Source: Megalobrama amblycephala (Eukaryota > Chordata > Actinopteri > Cypriniformes > Xenocyprididae). Taken from it: 64,000 nt of DNA. The DNA is taken from NCBI RefSeq assembly GCF_018812025.1, contig NC_063049.1, forward strand, positions 20,018,651-20,082,650. The letters run 5' to 3'. Below the pieces are notes generated by a model. The model saw only the letters and a program-made list of their open reading frames with translations, had not been told where the DNA came from and searched no databases. The position numbers were made by a program, and so were the translations under genes. Below are positions 45,815-57,110 of the stretch, piece by piece. The first letter of the stretch is position 1, and the number at the start of each line of letters is the position of its first letter.

Positions 45815-47528
45815 ATGGATCTAAATGCCCATTTTATTTTGGTGGCTCAGGAGAGCACCAGTCTTTTGAACTTTATTGAAAAGTTTAGCCGTCTTGCCAT
45901 CACCTGCCCCCTCGACGATGAGACCCTTAAAGGGTCATGAAACTCCAGAACATATTTTTTGAGCTGTGAACAGATGTGTTTAGGCTGCACATCATTGAAA
46001 ACACTAAAGGGACTCATTAATTTTATTAAAAAGTTAAAATTAGTTATTTTTGCATCTTTCAGAGCGATTTCTGTCTTCTGGTTTGAAAAGCAAAGTCGGA
46101 GCAACGTCACAAAATCTGACGTCATTGTGTACTACCGGCAAGATCCAGAGTGCTGGTTGGCTCCAAGTATGGGCTGGTCGAACATGCTGACGTCAACAGT
46201 TTCTACATTTATTCATGACTTAAATCTCATTCAATCCAATCACTGTGCTGTAGTATGCATAAGATTATAATTGCGGTATTATGCATGAGGAAGTATCACT
46301 TCTCTCGCCTCGGTCTCTTGTCATTCAGAGACATATCGTTGTTGCTCATTTCCTCAGTGCTACAACACAAAAATGCGTTTTCCTACGACGCGACCAGAGC
46401 AGAAGTTTGGGTGCATGTGGATTGTTTTGCTGCAATCTACCGGCACAAATGGAAAATATGTTCGTGTGAGATCGCATTACAGCGGAGAATTCAAATGTCA
46501 AAAAAGTGCGGCTCATTCACTTCTGCCTGCTCTAGCTGCGTTCAAACACGTAGGCTGTTTCCTTCAGCACAGCAGCACATGTGTTGTTTGTATTTTGCTC
46601 GCGATGTGGTCAGAACTGGAGTTTGAATACGAACACATGAAAAATACGATTGTTATGATATACACGCGAGCGCGCATATGATCGGTTTCAGCGTGGAGCT
46701 TTGCGTTGTGTTTAACAACACTAGCCACGTGGCTCATAGCTCATCCAGAATAAAGCATCCATATTTAAAGTTTTTATAGACATATTTCACACACTCATCT
46801 GCACCAAACATGAACCAGCACGGTGTATGCACACATATTTCATCAAGTCTTCTTCAAATGAATTATATGTGCAAACTGGACACTGACAGTGGTGTAGCCT
46901 ATCTGAACGCGATGACGCAATTATTCTAATAGACAAAAGACTGATTTTGTGACTGCAGTGCTCGTAAATGTAATCAAAGTTATATTATTTGCCCTATTAA
47001 ATATTCTTTCGCATTTCTCCCTTGTGCTTGGGAGTTTGTTGTCATTTTCTCTGTGCTCATATATTAATATTCATTATTCTGTATAATGAGTGTGTTGTAT
47101 GTCTGTGCTTCATTGGTTGTTCTCTCCCCTCTTCCCCCCTCTACACTCCCACTTTTCCAAAGCTTTACGCGCCCATTTTAAAAGACTTTTTTGAGCTTTG
47201 AGGTGTGAACGACCAGAGTAAAATGGGGGTTTCATGACCCTTTAAGACCTTGTTCTGGATTGGGGCGAACTTCCACCTCCCAGTTGACCTCCCTGACACC
47301 ACAGGACTAGACTGGAGGGAGACTGTCATTAGGTGTCTGGAGAGTGTCCTATCTCAATCCAGAGCACAGCTAGACCCAGAGCATGTTTCACCACCATCGA
47401 CAGCGGAGAATTCGTGGGAGCCCCCCGCAGATGGAAAGCTACCACCAGCCACCCACCGTGGCGCTTCAGCCAGACCCCAAGGAGAAGAGGACAGCGCTGA
47501 CCCTTGCCCCGGAAATGGAGCTTCATAA
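45815..47528 (+). pseudogene. Gag-like frame of the old retroelement, split by a TTAA element
   Basis: ATG at 45815 opens a frame (MDLNAHFILVAQESTSLLNF at its start) that runs to ACCCTTAA at 45930. It resumes in frame after the TTAA element: TTCTGGATTGGGGCGAAC ([20 protein letters not shown]) and ends at TAA 47526-47528. This peptide order is a recurrent Gag-like frame of cyprinid retroelements. The interrupted halves join in frame across a single TTAA, showing that the frame was open when the TTAA element landed. Function is not known to me; it lacks zinc knuckles in the visible part. Confidence 0.7.
45927..47245. mobile_element. TTAA-flanked element (AGGGTCATGAAAC ends) nested in Gag-like frame
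   Basis: TTAA (45927-45930), then AGGGTCATGAAACTCC; right end GGGGGTTTCATGACCCT then TTAA (47242-47245). The 16-bp ends are inverted with one mismatch. The 1311-bp body has no convincing transposase; the frames of 92-123 codons at 45847-46681 are unrecognised. Confidence 0.88.
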
Positions 47529-47577
47529 TGAGTCTGACTAGGGGTGTAAGCCAGCAACATCAGCCGATGAGGGAATA

Positions 47578-48575
47578 GTGAATATGGACAATGAGTACTG
47601 GCTGAGAGACTTCAGTGAGGAGGTAGTGACTCCCACCCTATCCCAACCGCTACCTTCATCATCGCTGTTTCTAGACAGCATTAAGAAGTGCATGAACTAT
47701 CACTTATTCATTTCATCGAACTACATGGACTGTTATACTTACCATTATTGTCTCGAGATTTGTATTGCTGCCATCACCATGAAGCTCAGCCAGCCCTCCA
47801 GCCCCGCCGCTGCTGGTTGTCTACAGTCCTGCGCCGTCTCTGGGAATTCCCTGTTGTGACGTCTAGCCACAGGTCGTGCAACCACCAGCAGCGCCTGTGC
47901 TAGAGGATCCTGTGGCTCCAGCCTCTGATCTCTTCACTCCATCTCGGCCCATCAACTGTCAGCTCCACCTTGGCTCCTCCCACCTTCAGCTCCACCGGAG
48001 ACCTTCGGCCTTGCGGCTCCACCGGGTTCCCTCGTCCTGCCGGCTCCCCCTTGGTCAGTCATCGCTCTACTTACAGGCCATCCGCTGCCCTCTGTCCCTC
48101 CACCCCTACGGCTGCAGCAGGTTTCTCCTTCCCTTCGGTGTCGCCTCTGTCCACTATCACACCGGCTCTGCCTCAGCCCTCGGGCACTCTGGCTCCACCT
48201 CCAACGCTCGTCATCGTGGCATCGCCTAGGCCTAGCAATGTCACTCGTTTCCATCGGCTCTCCGTCTGCACCTATGGATCCATTGGCCTCGTCTCCTGTG
48301 GTCGTCCCCCAGCTGTCAACAGCCTCAACACCATCTTGGCTCCTTCTTCCCTCGAATCTGCCTTGGACTGTCGGCACTGGCAAGCTCTGGGTCTGTGCCA
48401 GCAGACAATTTCCACCACCACGAGTGCCGCCAGGGAATTGTCATCCACTCTCGACCATCCCATCACCACTGCCTGCTCTCACTATCCCTTCGCCATCTCA
48501 TTTTATATATATATTTTGAATTCGTTTTTATTTTTGTATTATCTATTTTCATTTTCATTTTCATTAACGTTGTAG
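47578..48575 (+). pseudogene. proline/serine-rich tail of the old retroelement, decayed
   Basis: ATGGACAATGAGTACTGGCT (47584 on) starts a peptide with WLRDFSEEVVTPTLSQPLPS, the continuation typical of the same cyprinid retroelement family. From 47876 the sequence is C-rich with several overlapping frames full of Pro, Ser and Leu (e.g. 47970-48575, APPTFSSTGDLRPCGSTGF). Low-complexity C-rich DNA gives open frames on both strands, so none should be read as a gene. No 3' LTR was identified. Confidence 0.55.
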
Positions 48576-49313
48576 TAATTTTGATCTTGTTTTTTTATCT
48601 TTGATCTTGTTTTTTAACTCTGCTTAATGCTTGACTTTAAAGGGTTAGAAATTCTGTCATTAATTACTCATTATTATTAGGTTGTTCCAAAACCGTAAGA
48701 CTTTCGTTCATCTTCGGGACACAAATGAAAATATGTGTGAAAATATTCATGTGTGAAAATGATTCTTCATGCTCCCTCCCAACAATTCTTTCACAATATG
48801 AGCCTGATGAATCTTGACATTGTCATCCTGGAATATGGCCATGATACATCTTAATACATGGTTTTTTAAGAAATGAAAAGCTACACACTCCATCTTTTAT
48901 GGTTAAAAGAACCATAAACATATAACATGCTAGAAAAATAATAATCACTGTAATAATGATCCATCCATAGACTCTTAAGTATTTACCTATTAAAATCCGA
49001 AGCGACTTTTTTTTTTGGCCGGGCAGTGTATATATATTTTAATGAAATCTGAGCACTTCCTGTCCCTCCATTGACAGCCTATGCAACTACCACTTTCAAG
49101 TCCAAGAAAGTCAGTAAAGACATCATAAAAGTAATCTATGTGACAGTGGTTTAACCTCAATTATTTGTGCAAAATAACACAATTTACCACTTTATATACA
49201 AAATATCTCCAACGCATTCACAAGAGCACCACGACATTGTGTGTGTTGGTGACTAATATTTTGTAAATTAAGTGGTAAATTATGTTTTTAGCAACATTGG
49301 ATGGCAGTGCTAA
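48576..49313. repeat. dispersed cyprinid DNA repeat, decayed
   Basis: From TTTAAAGGGTTAGAAATTCT (48636), then GGTTGTTCCAAAACCGTAAG, CTTTCGTTCATCTTCGGGAC, CCTCCATTGACAGCCTATGC, AACTACCACTTTCAAGTCCA, AGTCAGTAAAGACATCATAA: this fixed block order is a very common cyprinid repeat. Both halves are eroded and a stretch between them (48760-49020) is unrelated. Confidence 0.55.
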
Positions 49314-49318
49314 GCCTG

Positions 49319-49762
49319 TGTTTCAGACAGAAGGGGACGGAGCCACAGGTAAAACGTGAATGATGTTTATTGAACAACCAGAGAGATATAGCAGAGTGCA
49401 GGTAAGTGAATGCAGATACAGATCTTAGGAGGTGATGATCAGAGGGTTGATACTTGTCTTGATCTTTCCAGGAAACGTGGATGGCAGGCAGACATGGAGA
49501 AGACAAGACACTGAGACACTCACAGAAGACACGGAGAACACTAGGGATCTTGGAGAACGCTGGAGACAGGTAAGTATTCGTACAAGGTGTCCTTGAGGTA
49601 AGCATAACAGGTAGGTATGCGTTAACGAGACCGGATAGTGACTGTGTGTGTGTGAGTGTCTTATGCTGATGAGGCTGATGCGTGTCAGGTGTGTCTGATT
49701 AATACTCTGGTGAGGGAGTGCGCTGTGATTGGGTGACTGTGGAGCCTGGCGTGTCTGTGACA
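49319..49762 (-). repeat. 3' LTR of the pol-less Gypsy element
   Basis: On the minus strand starts TGTCACAGACACGCCAGGCT and ends GTCTGAAACA. Contains the TTGTTCAATAAACATCATTC block with AATAAA (polyadenylation signal) and the GT/CA-rich ACACACACACAGTCAC stretch. Confidence 0.92.
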
Positions 49763-50820
49763 TTACCCGTTACCGAGTGGATTTGGTAGACCTTCGCCGT
49801 GGCTGTCGTTTTGAGTCGAAGCTGGCGGCAGAGGGCTCCAGAGATTACGTTTCCGGCTGACCCAGAGTCAAGGAGAGCATTAACTGGAAGACAGAAGTCG
49901 GCAGCTGTAAGGGTTACAACAATAGTGAGTGGCTTCATCTTATTCAGCGTAGGCATGATAACACTCACCATGGGTCGTACGGGGCGAGTGGGGCATTCAG
50001 CGATGTAATGCTCAGCGCAACCACAATAGATACAGAGGTTCTGGGTCAGCCTCCTCTGCCGCTCAGCAGGGGTAAGACGGGAAATTTCAATCTGCATGGG
50101 TTCGTTGGTTGGTTCTGGAGGGCTGACGGATGCTGGCTGGTGGAGGCAGGATGGGAAAAATAGCTGGTCCTGGTGCTCATCGAGACACAGCTGCATACGA
50201 GTGGCGAATCTGATGGACAACTGGATGAATTTCTCGAGCCCGATGGTGTCCTCGTATGCAGTGAGATGCAACCGCACACGGGGATCCAGGCCACGACGAT
50301 AGGTGGTAATAAGGGCTTGTTCGTTCCAACCACTCGCTGCAGCTAGGGTTCGAAACTGGAGAGCATAGTCAGTCACAGACAATGAACCTTTCTTTAGTTT
50401 ACATAATCTCTCACCGATAGATGAATCCCAGGCAGGTTTTCCGAAGACTTCCTTGAAGTGAGCTGTGAAACTTGACAAAGACTGAACTATGGGATTTTTC
50501 TGCGACCAGAGTGGTTCAGCCCAGCGAAGAGCTTTTCCGTCGAGTTGAGAGATTATGAAGGCCACCTTTGCACTGTCATTGGGATACAGGTGCGGTTACA
50601 TCTCCAGGACCAGCGAACACTGAAGCAGGAATTCGTTGCAGTCCTCCTCCGAGCCAGAGAAGGGAGCCGGTTTGGCCATGGGACTGGCGACCGCAGATGG
50701 TGAAGGAGATGCAGTGGGGAATGCGGAAGTGGGTGCTGGTGAAGGTGTTGTTGTGGAGGTGCTGGTGAGCATGCGGCGAAGTGCATCCACAAGGTCTTGG
50801 AATGGATCCGGAGTGCTCAT
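49699..50820 (-). pseudogene. Gag and protease start of the pol-less Gypsy element
   Basis: ATG at 50820 (MSTPDPFQDLVDALRRML) starts sushi-ichi-like Gag. An in-frame TAA at 50598-50596, after SLVLEM, is the only break in an otherwise open frame of about 374 codons. After it come FIISQLDGKALRWAEPLW (Gag core), a single CCHC knuckle (CIYCGCAEHYIAEC) and the protease active site LLDSGSAGNVISGALCRQL. The frame then passes VYQIHSVTG and runs straight into the 3' LTR, where it stops by chance at 49699. So pol is missing from just after the protease active site. Confidence 0.88.
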
Positions 50821-50853
50821 TGTGGTTGTTCTGATGGTTTAGGTCTGGTCTTC

Positions 50854-51297
50854 TGTTACGGACAGAAGGGAACGGAGCCACAGGTAAAACATGAATGATG
50901 TTTATTGAACAACCAGAGAGATATAGCAGAGTGCAGGTAAGCGAATGCAGATACAGATCTTAGCAGGTGATGATCAGAGGGTTGATACTTGTCTTGATCT
51001 TTCCAGGAAACATGGATGGCAGGCAGACGTGGAGCAGACGAGACACTGAAACACTCACAGAAGACACGGAGAACACTAGGGATCTTGGAGAATGTTGGAG
51101 ACAGGTAAGTATTCGTACAAGGTGTCCTTGAGGTAAGCATAACAGGTAGGTATGCGTTAACGAGACCGGACAGTAACTGTGTGTGTGTGAGTGTCTTATG
51201 CTGATGAGGCTGATGCGTGTCAGGTGTGTCTGATTAATACTCTGGTGAGGGAGTGCGCTGTAACTGGGTGACTGTGGAGCCTGGCATGTCTGTGACA
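50854..51297 (-). repeat. 5' LTR of the pol-less Gypsy element
   Basis: On the minus strand starts TGTCACAGACATGCCAGGCT and ends GTCCGTAACA, then GAAGACCAGACC begins the leader. Same length as the 3' LTR. Confidence 0.92.
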
Positions 51298-51302
51298 GCC
51301 TG

Positions 51303-52799
51303 GCAACACAAACAAGCATTTTATAGGTGAAGGCTATACCTCATTCATTCATCAAATGCTTTAAAAAGTTTTGAATTCAGACGCATCTGCATAACTGAGC
51401 AAAGACATATTTGTTAATCATTTTAATAAATCTTTTGTTATTAGAAAAGACCCAAGGGAAATAGTTGTCTGTAGCTATAGTGCTTCCCATTAAAAAAAAA
51501 TGTTGCCAGGGTGACGGCCAAGGCTAATCATATGCACCAGCATTAAAACTGCCTCTAAAAGCATCATTTAATTTTCTCCACATGGCCCTCATCTCCCAGG
51601 ACATTTAACAGTATCTCCCTGATAAGCCCAAGCAAATCCACAGTCAGTTTTGCATAAGTATATTCTGTTATGTACCCAAACAGGGACACTGTTAAGCTTT
51701 TTGCATTGCTGTCAGCTCCAGAGACATTTGACTTTGAAGTCAACATCAGTTTGGCAAACAATTACAGCATGACATCAGATTAATTCAAAATAGTTTTGGT
51801 TTGTTTACAATGTCAATAACTTTAAGAATAAAATGGACCATATGGAATTTGATACTGTAAGTGAGGTTTCTGTAGGTTTTTACTAAAAGCCTTTCCTTTC
51901 CCATTCAATTTCCTTCACATGTCCGTTCCTCAGAAAAATAGTCCCAACATTTTCTGCTTTCCTTAACCATCCAGACAAAATGGCCACACAACTTCTCTTG
52001 CTTTCCTTGTCAGCACTGTAACATAACCCTAAAGAAACTGTATTGAGTTAAATTTCTCTTTTTCTAGCCATATTTTTTTATTGCCATTCATCCAAGCCTA
52101 TGATAATTGTGCATGTCTCTGATACACAAAACAGCATCCAGCAGCAGCGGGGAAGATTAACTCTAAACATTTTCCCCCCTTGCCTATCGGCATTAAAAAT
52201 GCATCCAGCCTTTTTTTTTTTTTTGTTAAAAGCATATTACGCAAGACTCTAAATATACAATTCAGGGACTGCTTGTTCTCTGTCTTCAGCATGTCCGCTG
52301 TGGCAACTGCAGTTTTTTGCTTTTCAACAGGGACTTGAGTACCTTTTAGTAGCTCAAATGACCCATTTGCTCTCTGCAACCATCAGCATTGTTGGTCAAA
52401 AACCATTCAGCTCTCCCTGTCCCTTCATGCAGAATAAAAGATAATTGAAATGATAATATCTGTGAATAAAGGGAAAATAGGCACAGACTTCTGAAATTGT
52501 TATTTTAATTATTTATTTATTATGTGGCGTGCACATTTCAGTTTGTTGGAAAGCAGTGAAAAATACATTCTAAGAAAAAAAACTATTGCCGGAATTAAAT
52601 CCTTGAAATATACTCAGTCTATATGAGACACAAAAGTAGCTAAATAGAACACCATTAAATATAATCTAAGTATAGTTTCATGAGTTATTAACAATAAATT
52701 GTATTTTTAGTATTCTGTATCTATTGCTATTGGATGAAGTAAAACAATATTAGGTAAAATTGTTGGATTTGACTGCACTGACAGTATTGGATGAGAACA
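51303..52799. other. non-coding DNA, largely unique in appearance
   Basis: No gene. 51530-52440 has few repeats and mixed composition (for example CACATGGCCCTCATCTCCCA near 51580 and TCAGCTCCAGAGACATTTGA near 51715). The minus-strand frames at 51564-51761 and 52098-52379 are unrecognised. A T run is at 52211-52224. Confidence 0.4.
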
Positions 52800-54172
52800 A
52801 AACTTGAACGATGATGACACGACTGTTTTCTTTAGAGCTGCTTTAAAGCTGATATAACTGTTTCATAACTGCAGAATTTTGCAACATTAACACTGTTATT
52901 GAACTGAAATGAATTTAATCAACATTGAACTGAATCGAGCTGAATATGGACACTGCTGTCTTCTGTATAGCTGTTTATAGTTGAATTAAACACATTTCAT
53001 AATTGATTAACTTTAACGGTGCCCTAGAATTAAATATTGAATTTATATTGGCATAGTTGAATAACAAGAGTTCAGTACATGGAAAAGACATACACTGAGT
53101 TTCAAACTCCATTGTTTCCTCCTTCTTATATAAATCTCATTTGTTTAAAAGATCTCCGAAGAACAGGCGAATCTCAACATACGTACAGTCGGGGTGTGCG
53201 CCCCCAATATTTGCATATGCCAGCCCATGATCAAGCCATTAGACAAGGGCAGAACATCTGGATGTGCACAGCTGAATCATCAGACTAGGTAAGCAAATAA
53301 GAACAAAAGCGAAAAATGGCAGATGGAGCAATAATAACTGACATGATCCATGATAACATGATATTTTTAGTGATATTTGTGAATTGTCTTTCTACATGTT
53401 TCGTTAGCATGTTGCTAATGTACTGTTAAATGTGGTTAAAGTTACCATCGTTTATTACTGTATTCACGGAGACAAGAGACTTCACTATTTTCATTTTTAA
53501 ACACTTGCAGTCTGTATAATGCATAAACACAACTTCATTCTTTATAAATCTCTCCAACAGTGTGTAATGTTAGCTTTAGCCATGCAGCATAGCCTCAAAC
53601 TCATTCAGAATCAAATGTAATACATCCAAATAAATACCATACTCACATGATCCAATGTATGCAAGCAGTATGCATGACGAACATCTTGTAAAGATCCATT
53701 TTGAGGGTTATATTAGCTGTGTAAACTGTGTTTATGCTGTTCAAGGCAAGCGCGAGCTCCGGGGGAGGGGGAGCACGAGAATTAAAGGGGCCGCAACCTA
53801 TATATCGGTGCATAGTTAATGATGCCCCAAAATAGGCAGTTAAAAAAATGAATTAAAAAAAATCTATGGGGTATTTTGAGCTGAAACTTCACAGACACAT
53901 TCAGGGGACACCTTAGACTTATATTACATCTTTTAAAAAGAAGTTCTAGGGCACCTTTAAACAGTTATTGAACTGAACTGAATCAACCCTGAAATGACGT
54001 GAGCTGAATGACAAGACTGACTTCTGTAGCACTTTACAGCAGAATTTTAATTTGTCTTATATTTGATGAAGTTTGCATCATTGATCATTGTTTTCCTGTT
54101 TATTACTATGAAGCTGAAACAATCTGCATTGTATAAAGCACTATAGAAATAAAGGTGTCTTGACTTGACTCA
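52800..54172 (+). repeat. dispersed cyprinid repeat, split by a TTAA MITE
   Basis: The left part has TTAGAGCTGCTTTAAAGCTG, CATTAACACTGTTATTGAAC and TGAACTGAATCGAGCTGAAT. After the MITE at 53013-53960 it resumes ACAGTTATTGAACTGAACTG and ends CTGCATTGTATAAAGCACTA, AATAAAGGTGTCTTGACTTG. The end block is a familiar cyprinid repeat terminus. Confidence 0.65.
53013..53960 (-). mobile_element. TTAA-flanked MITE (AGGTGCCCTAGAA type), copy 3
   Basis: Reverse orientation relative to 19176-20144: right end TCTAGGGCACCT then TTAA (53957-53960), left end TTAACGGTGCCCTAGAAT (53013 on). Contains the same blocks, e.g. CCTCCTTCTTATATAAATCT and GGACACCTTAGACTTATATT. The short frame at 53079-53288 corresponds to one at 41958-42143 only because the DNA is shared. 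Confidence 0.85.
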
Positions 54173-54987
54173 GATGTTATGGGTCAATGACATATAAGAT
54201 AAATAAAGAATAAAATCTAGTTTAAATCAGAGGTGTAAAGAGTACCTGAAAACCATCTGTAAAAGTACAGATACCTGACAGCAAAAATGACTCCATTACA
54301 GTTACAAGTCACCAATACCGATACAATTTGAGTAAAAGTCTTAGAGTATCTGATTTTAACAGTACTTAGGTATTTTACCTGTATTGAAAGTAGGCTAAAA
54401 GATGCTCTATTCCTCAACACCGAAGAGACATGCCAGTGAAAACAAGCTGATTTGAGAGGAGATTTGAGAATCACGTTTCTTTTCTAAAATCAAACTAAAA
54501 CTGAACACTTCAAAATTGCAATAAATCAAGATCGACACAACAGCCTCTCCGTTAAGCTCAAGTCCTCAAAAAAGGAATAAGTAAACCAATATCATTCAAA
54601 GAAGTCTCTTCAATATAATGGATAAATACAATAATGTTAAGTAAAATTAAATAATCAAAGCCTATTTGCACTGGACGTGCTGGTTGCGTTCTCATCACCG
54701 GCTGCAGCCATGTCCTCATGAAACACCTGTGATTCACAACTACCTGCTAATGCACTAACATTCGTGTAAAGTAGTCTTGAGCATAATGCACAAGATGTAG
54801 TACCTTTAATGCCCTGTAGATGGCCCTGTAGACATCATTTCTTTTGTAGCAGAAATAAACTTCTGCAGAAAAAGTTAGGTGCCATGCCAAATGTAATGAG
54901 TATGTAAGATTGCATTACTTATCACAATGTATTGGAGTAAAGAGTACATATTCAAAAATGTAGTTGAGTAGAGAGTAAAAGTTGCGA
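54173..54987. repeat. possible hAT-like fragment and unique DNA
   Basis: CAGAGGTGTAAAGAGTACCT at 54229 resembles the end of the hAT at 44054 (CAGAGATGTATAGTAACGAA), and ATTGGAGTAAAGAGTACATA with GTAGTTGAGTAGAGAGTAAA (54930-54980) resembles its inner end. This suggests an old, incomplete relative. No gene. Confidence 0.4.
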
Positions 54988-55595
54988 TAACACTTTAGAA
55001 CACTGTTCTGTTATTAATGAATAACTACACTACAAATGAGTAACACAATATTAACATTAGTAACTGCTATTAAATAACAAGAAACTCTGATTAACGAATT
55101 AGTAAGTAATAGTGCATATAGTTGAATGAGGTAGTTCACCATTAGCTACTTCAATAACTAATATTTTTTCCTACCTCCCAGAGGACTACTAAGAACTACT
55201 AGGCTATAGGATCAAAAGCTTACAATGATTTCAGTCATTAGAGAGTTATCATGCTTTTCACTTTAGAATACTGTTCGAAATAATTAGTAATTTGGTAATA
55301 CTTCAGTCATTTCTAGTGGGTTACCATGATCTTCACTTTAGAATTAATTATACATTATGCATTATTCACATTAATTATGAACCTGTGTATAGTAGTTCTT
55401 AGTAGTCCTGTGGGAGGTATGAAAAAATAGTATACTGATTAGCTAATAGTGAACTATTAGCACTATTACTTACTAATTAGTTAATCAGAGTTTCTTGTTA
55501 GTTAACAGTAGTAACTAGAATGTTAATAGTGCGTTACTCTAATTTGTTCCTGTGTAGTTAATCATTAATGACAGAACAGTATTTTAAAGTGTTAC
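54988..55595. mobile_element. foldback MITE (TAACACTTTAGAA ends)
   Basis: Left TAACACTTTAGAACACTGTT and right AACAGTATTTTAAAGTGTTA pair. Inner blocks pair too: ATTAACGAATTAGTAAGTAA with TTACTTACTAATTAGTTAAT, and AGGACTACTAAGAACTACTA with TAGTAGTTCTTAGTAGTCCT. Almost the whole 608 bp folds back. No target duplication was recognised. Confidence 0.75.
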
Positions 55596-55599
55596 CCAA

Positions 55600-57110
55600 C
55601 TAAGTTACAACTTCCATAGCATCCTGCAGGTGACAAATAAAGATGAAAGAGCAGTTTTAACTGTTTTACAACACCCGTTTCAGGCCGTTAAAAACTTCAC
55701 TGTCACTGTTGTGGTTACTGCCATGGTTACTGCCAAAAAGTCATTACAGGGACACAACACGGTGCCATGCTTGACTGATTGATATAAGAGTAAAGCATTC
55801 ATTCACAGCAGGGCAGGGTTTTAAGGGGTCTCTCTGTGCTGTCGGTCTTTTTCTTTCCTTTGTCTTTTTCAGAGCAGACTTGCCTCCAGTCACATCGCAT
55901 GCTGCCCTTGCCGTCCTATTAGATGAAAAGTGGCAGTAATTGCCTGTCAACACATACACTGCCCTTGACCAAATGTGACCAAAAGATAAAAGCCCTCCCC
56001 TTGTTTAAGCAGGGATCCATATTTTAGGAAGAAACAAGCAAATGAGCACTTCTATTTTGTTGGGGAAAAAAAGAGAGAAATGTTCACAGTTTTCTTGATT
56101 TATCATTCATTACCCAAATAAGTTATTTCAGCAATAGCAAAAGGCTTGGCATGTAACTGAATTCACATTCAGTAATTCAAATTTAAAGGCAATGTCATGA
56201 TGTAAAAATTATTTCTCTTTTATTATTAAATTTTTCCAGTTCAAAGGAACAGTTCCCAACAGAAGCCAAAAATGAAAATTCTATCATATTTTAATCACCC
56301 TCATATTGTTCCAAACTTGCATGACTTTCTTACTGCTGTGGAGCTCAAAAGGAGACACACTGTAACACACTGATGTTAAGGTGTAATATTAACCTGTTTC
56401 ATGTGTGCTCAAACAGTACAGCATGGGTTTAGTTTCAGGGAATGCACAAACTGAAATGTATACCTTCAGTGCAAACTTGTCATTAATTTTCCAATTCCCT
56501 TTGGTGCCATTTGTAGAGAAGAAGCAACACAGCTCACCTTTAAACCAGTGGTTTTGTTATAGTGTGAGATGAATGGCAATGTCAGGTACTGTAGTCACGG
56601 GAGGTTTATGTGACATAAGATAAAGCATTAAAATGCACTAACATCAGCCATGAATTGAAATATTGGTATGACCTTTGCATCATTAAGAGGCTTGAATGTG
56701 TAGTCTCTTCATTAAGCAAATGAGTGATTGTATGCTAATGACCAAGCAAAATCCAATTTAATGGGGATCCGTCTCAATTTAATTGAGCTTGGAAAGACCC
56801 GGACACCAGCTGCGCTGTCATGTGTAATCCTATGTTCTCGTCACAGAAAAACACAAATGCACAAATATTCTCACCCTTTTGATCACTCTTCTCTCTCTCT
56901 CTCTCTCTTTACTTCTATCTAAATGAGGACATACTGTTTTTATAGAAAGCTAATTATAATTATTAAAGAATAACCCAAACCTTTGCATTTTTAAAATACA
57001 AGTAAATATAATAAAACATAATTTAAATAAAAATGATCCATGAATTGTTTTTCCAAGAATTTCCTCAAACAACCCAGGCTTATTGGAAAAAACTGCTTGT
57101 GACCACATAT
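55600..57110. other. non-coding DNA, candidate conserved block at 56640-56900
   Basis: No gene. 56240-56360 is an eroded repeat (CCAAAAATGAAAATTCTATC, CACCCTCATATTGTTCCAAA). 56640-56900 is unlike the rest: non-repetitive, with TATGCTAATGACC (octamer-like) and CAATTTAATTGAG (homeodomain-like) close together. A CT run is at 56889-56908. Confidence 0.4.

Larger units (their letters stand above)
49314..51302 (-). mobile_element. Gypsy-type LTR retrotransposon lacking pol, minus strand
   Basis: Two LTRs of exactly 444 bp (51297-50854 as 5', 49762-49319 as 3') flanked by the 5-bp duplication GCCTG (49314-49318, 51298-51302). By eye about 19 substitutions separate the LTRs (roughly 4%), so it is older than the element at 22.8 kb. 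The internal region is only 1091 bp and codes for Gag and the first part of the protease. Reverse transcriptase, RNase H and integrase are gone. The Gag sequence resembles the sushi-ichi group of Ty3/Gypsy elements. Confidence 0.93.

Noticed and set aside
45959..46681. Cluster of 90-123 codon frames as a host gene
   Set aside because: They lie wholly inside the TTAA element 45931-47241 and show no domain.
47952..48575. 143- and 201-codon frames on opposite strands
   Set aside because: C-rich low-complexity remains of the old retroelement give open frames in both directions. No conserved domain.
53079..53288. Frame similar to the one at 41958-42143, suggesting a conserved small protein
   Set aside because: Both lie in copies of the same MITE in opposite orientation; similarity is at DNA level and the frames diverge after about 33 residues.
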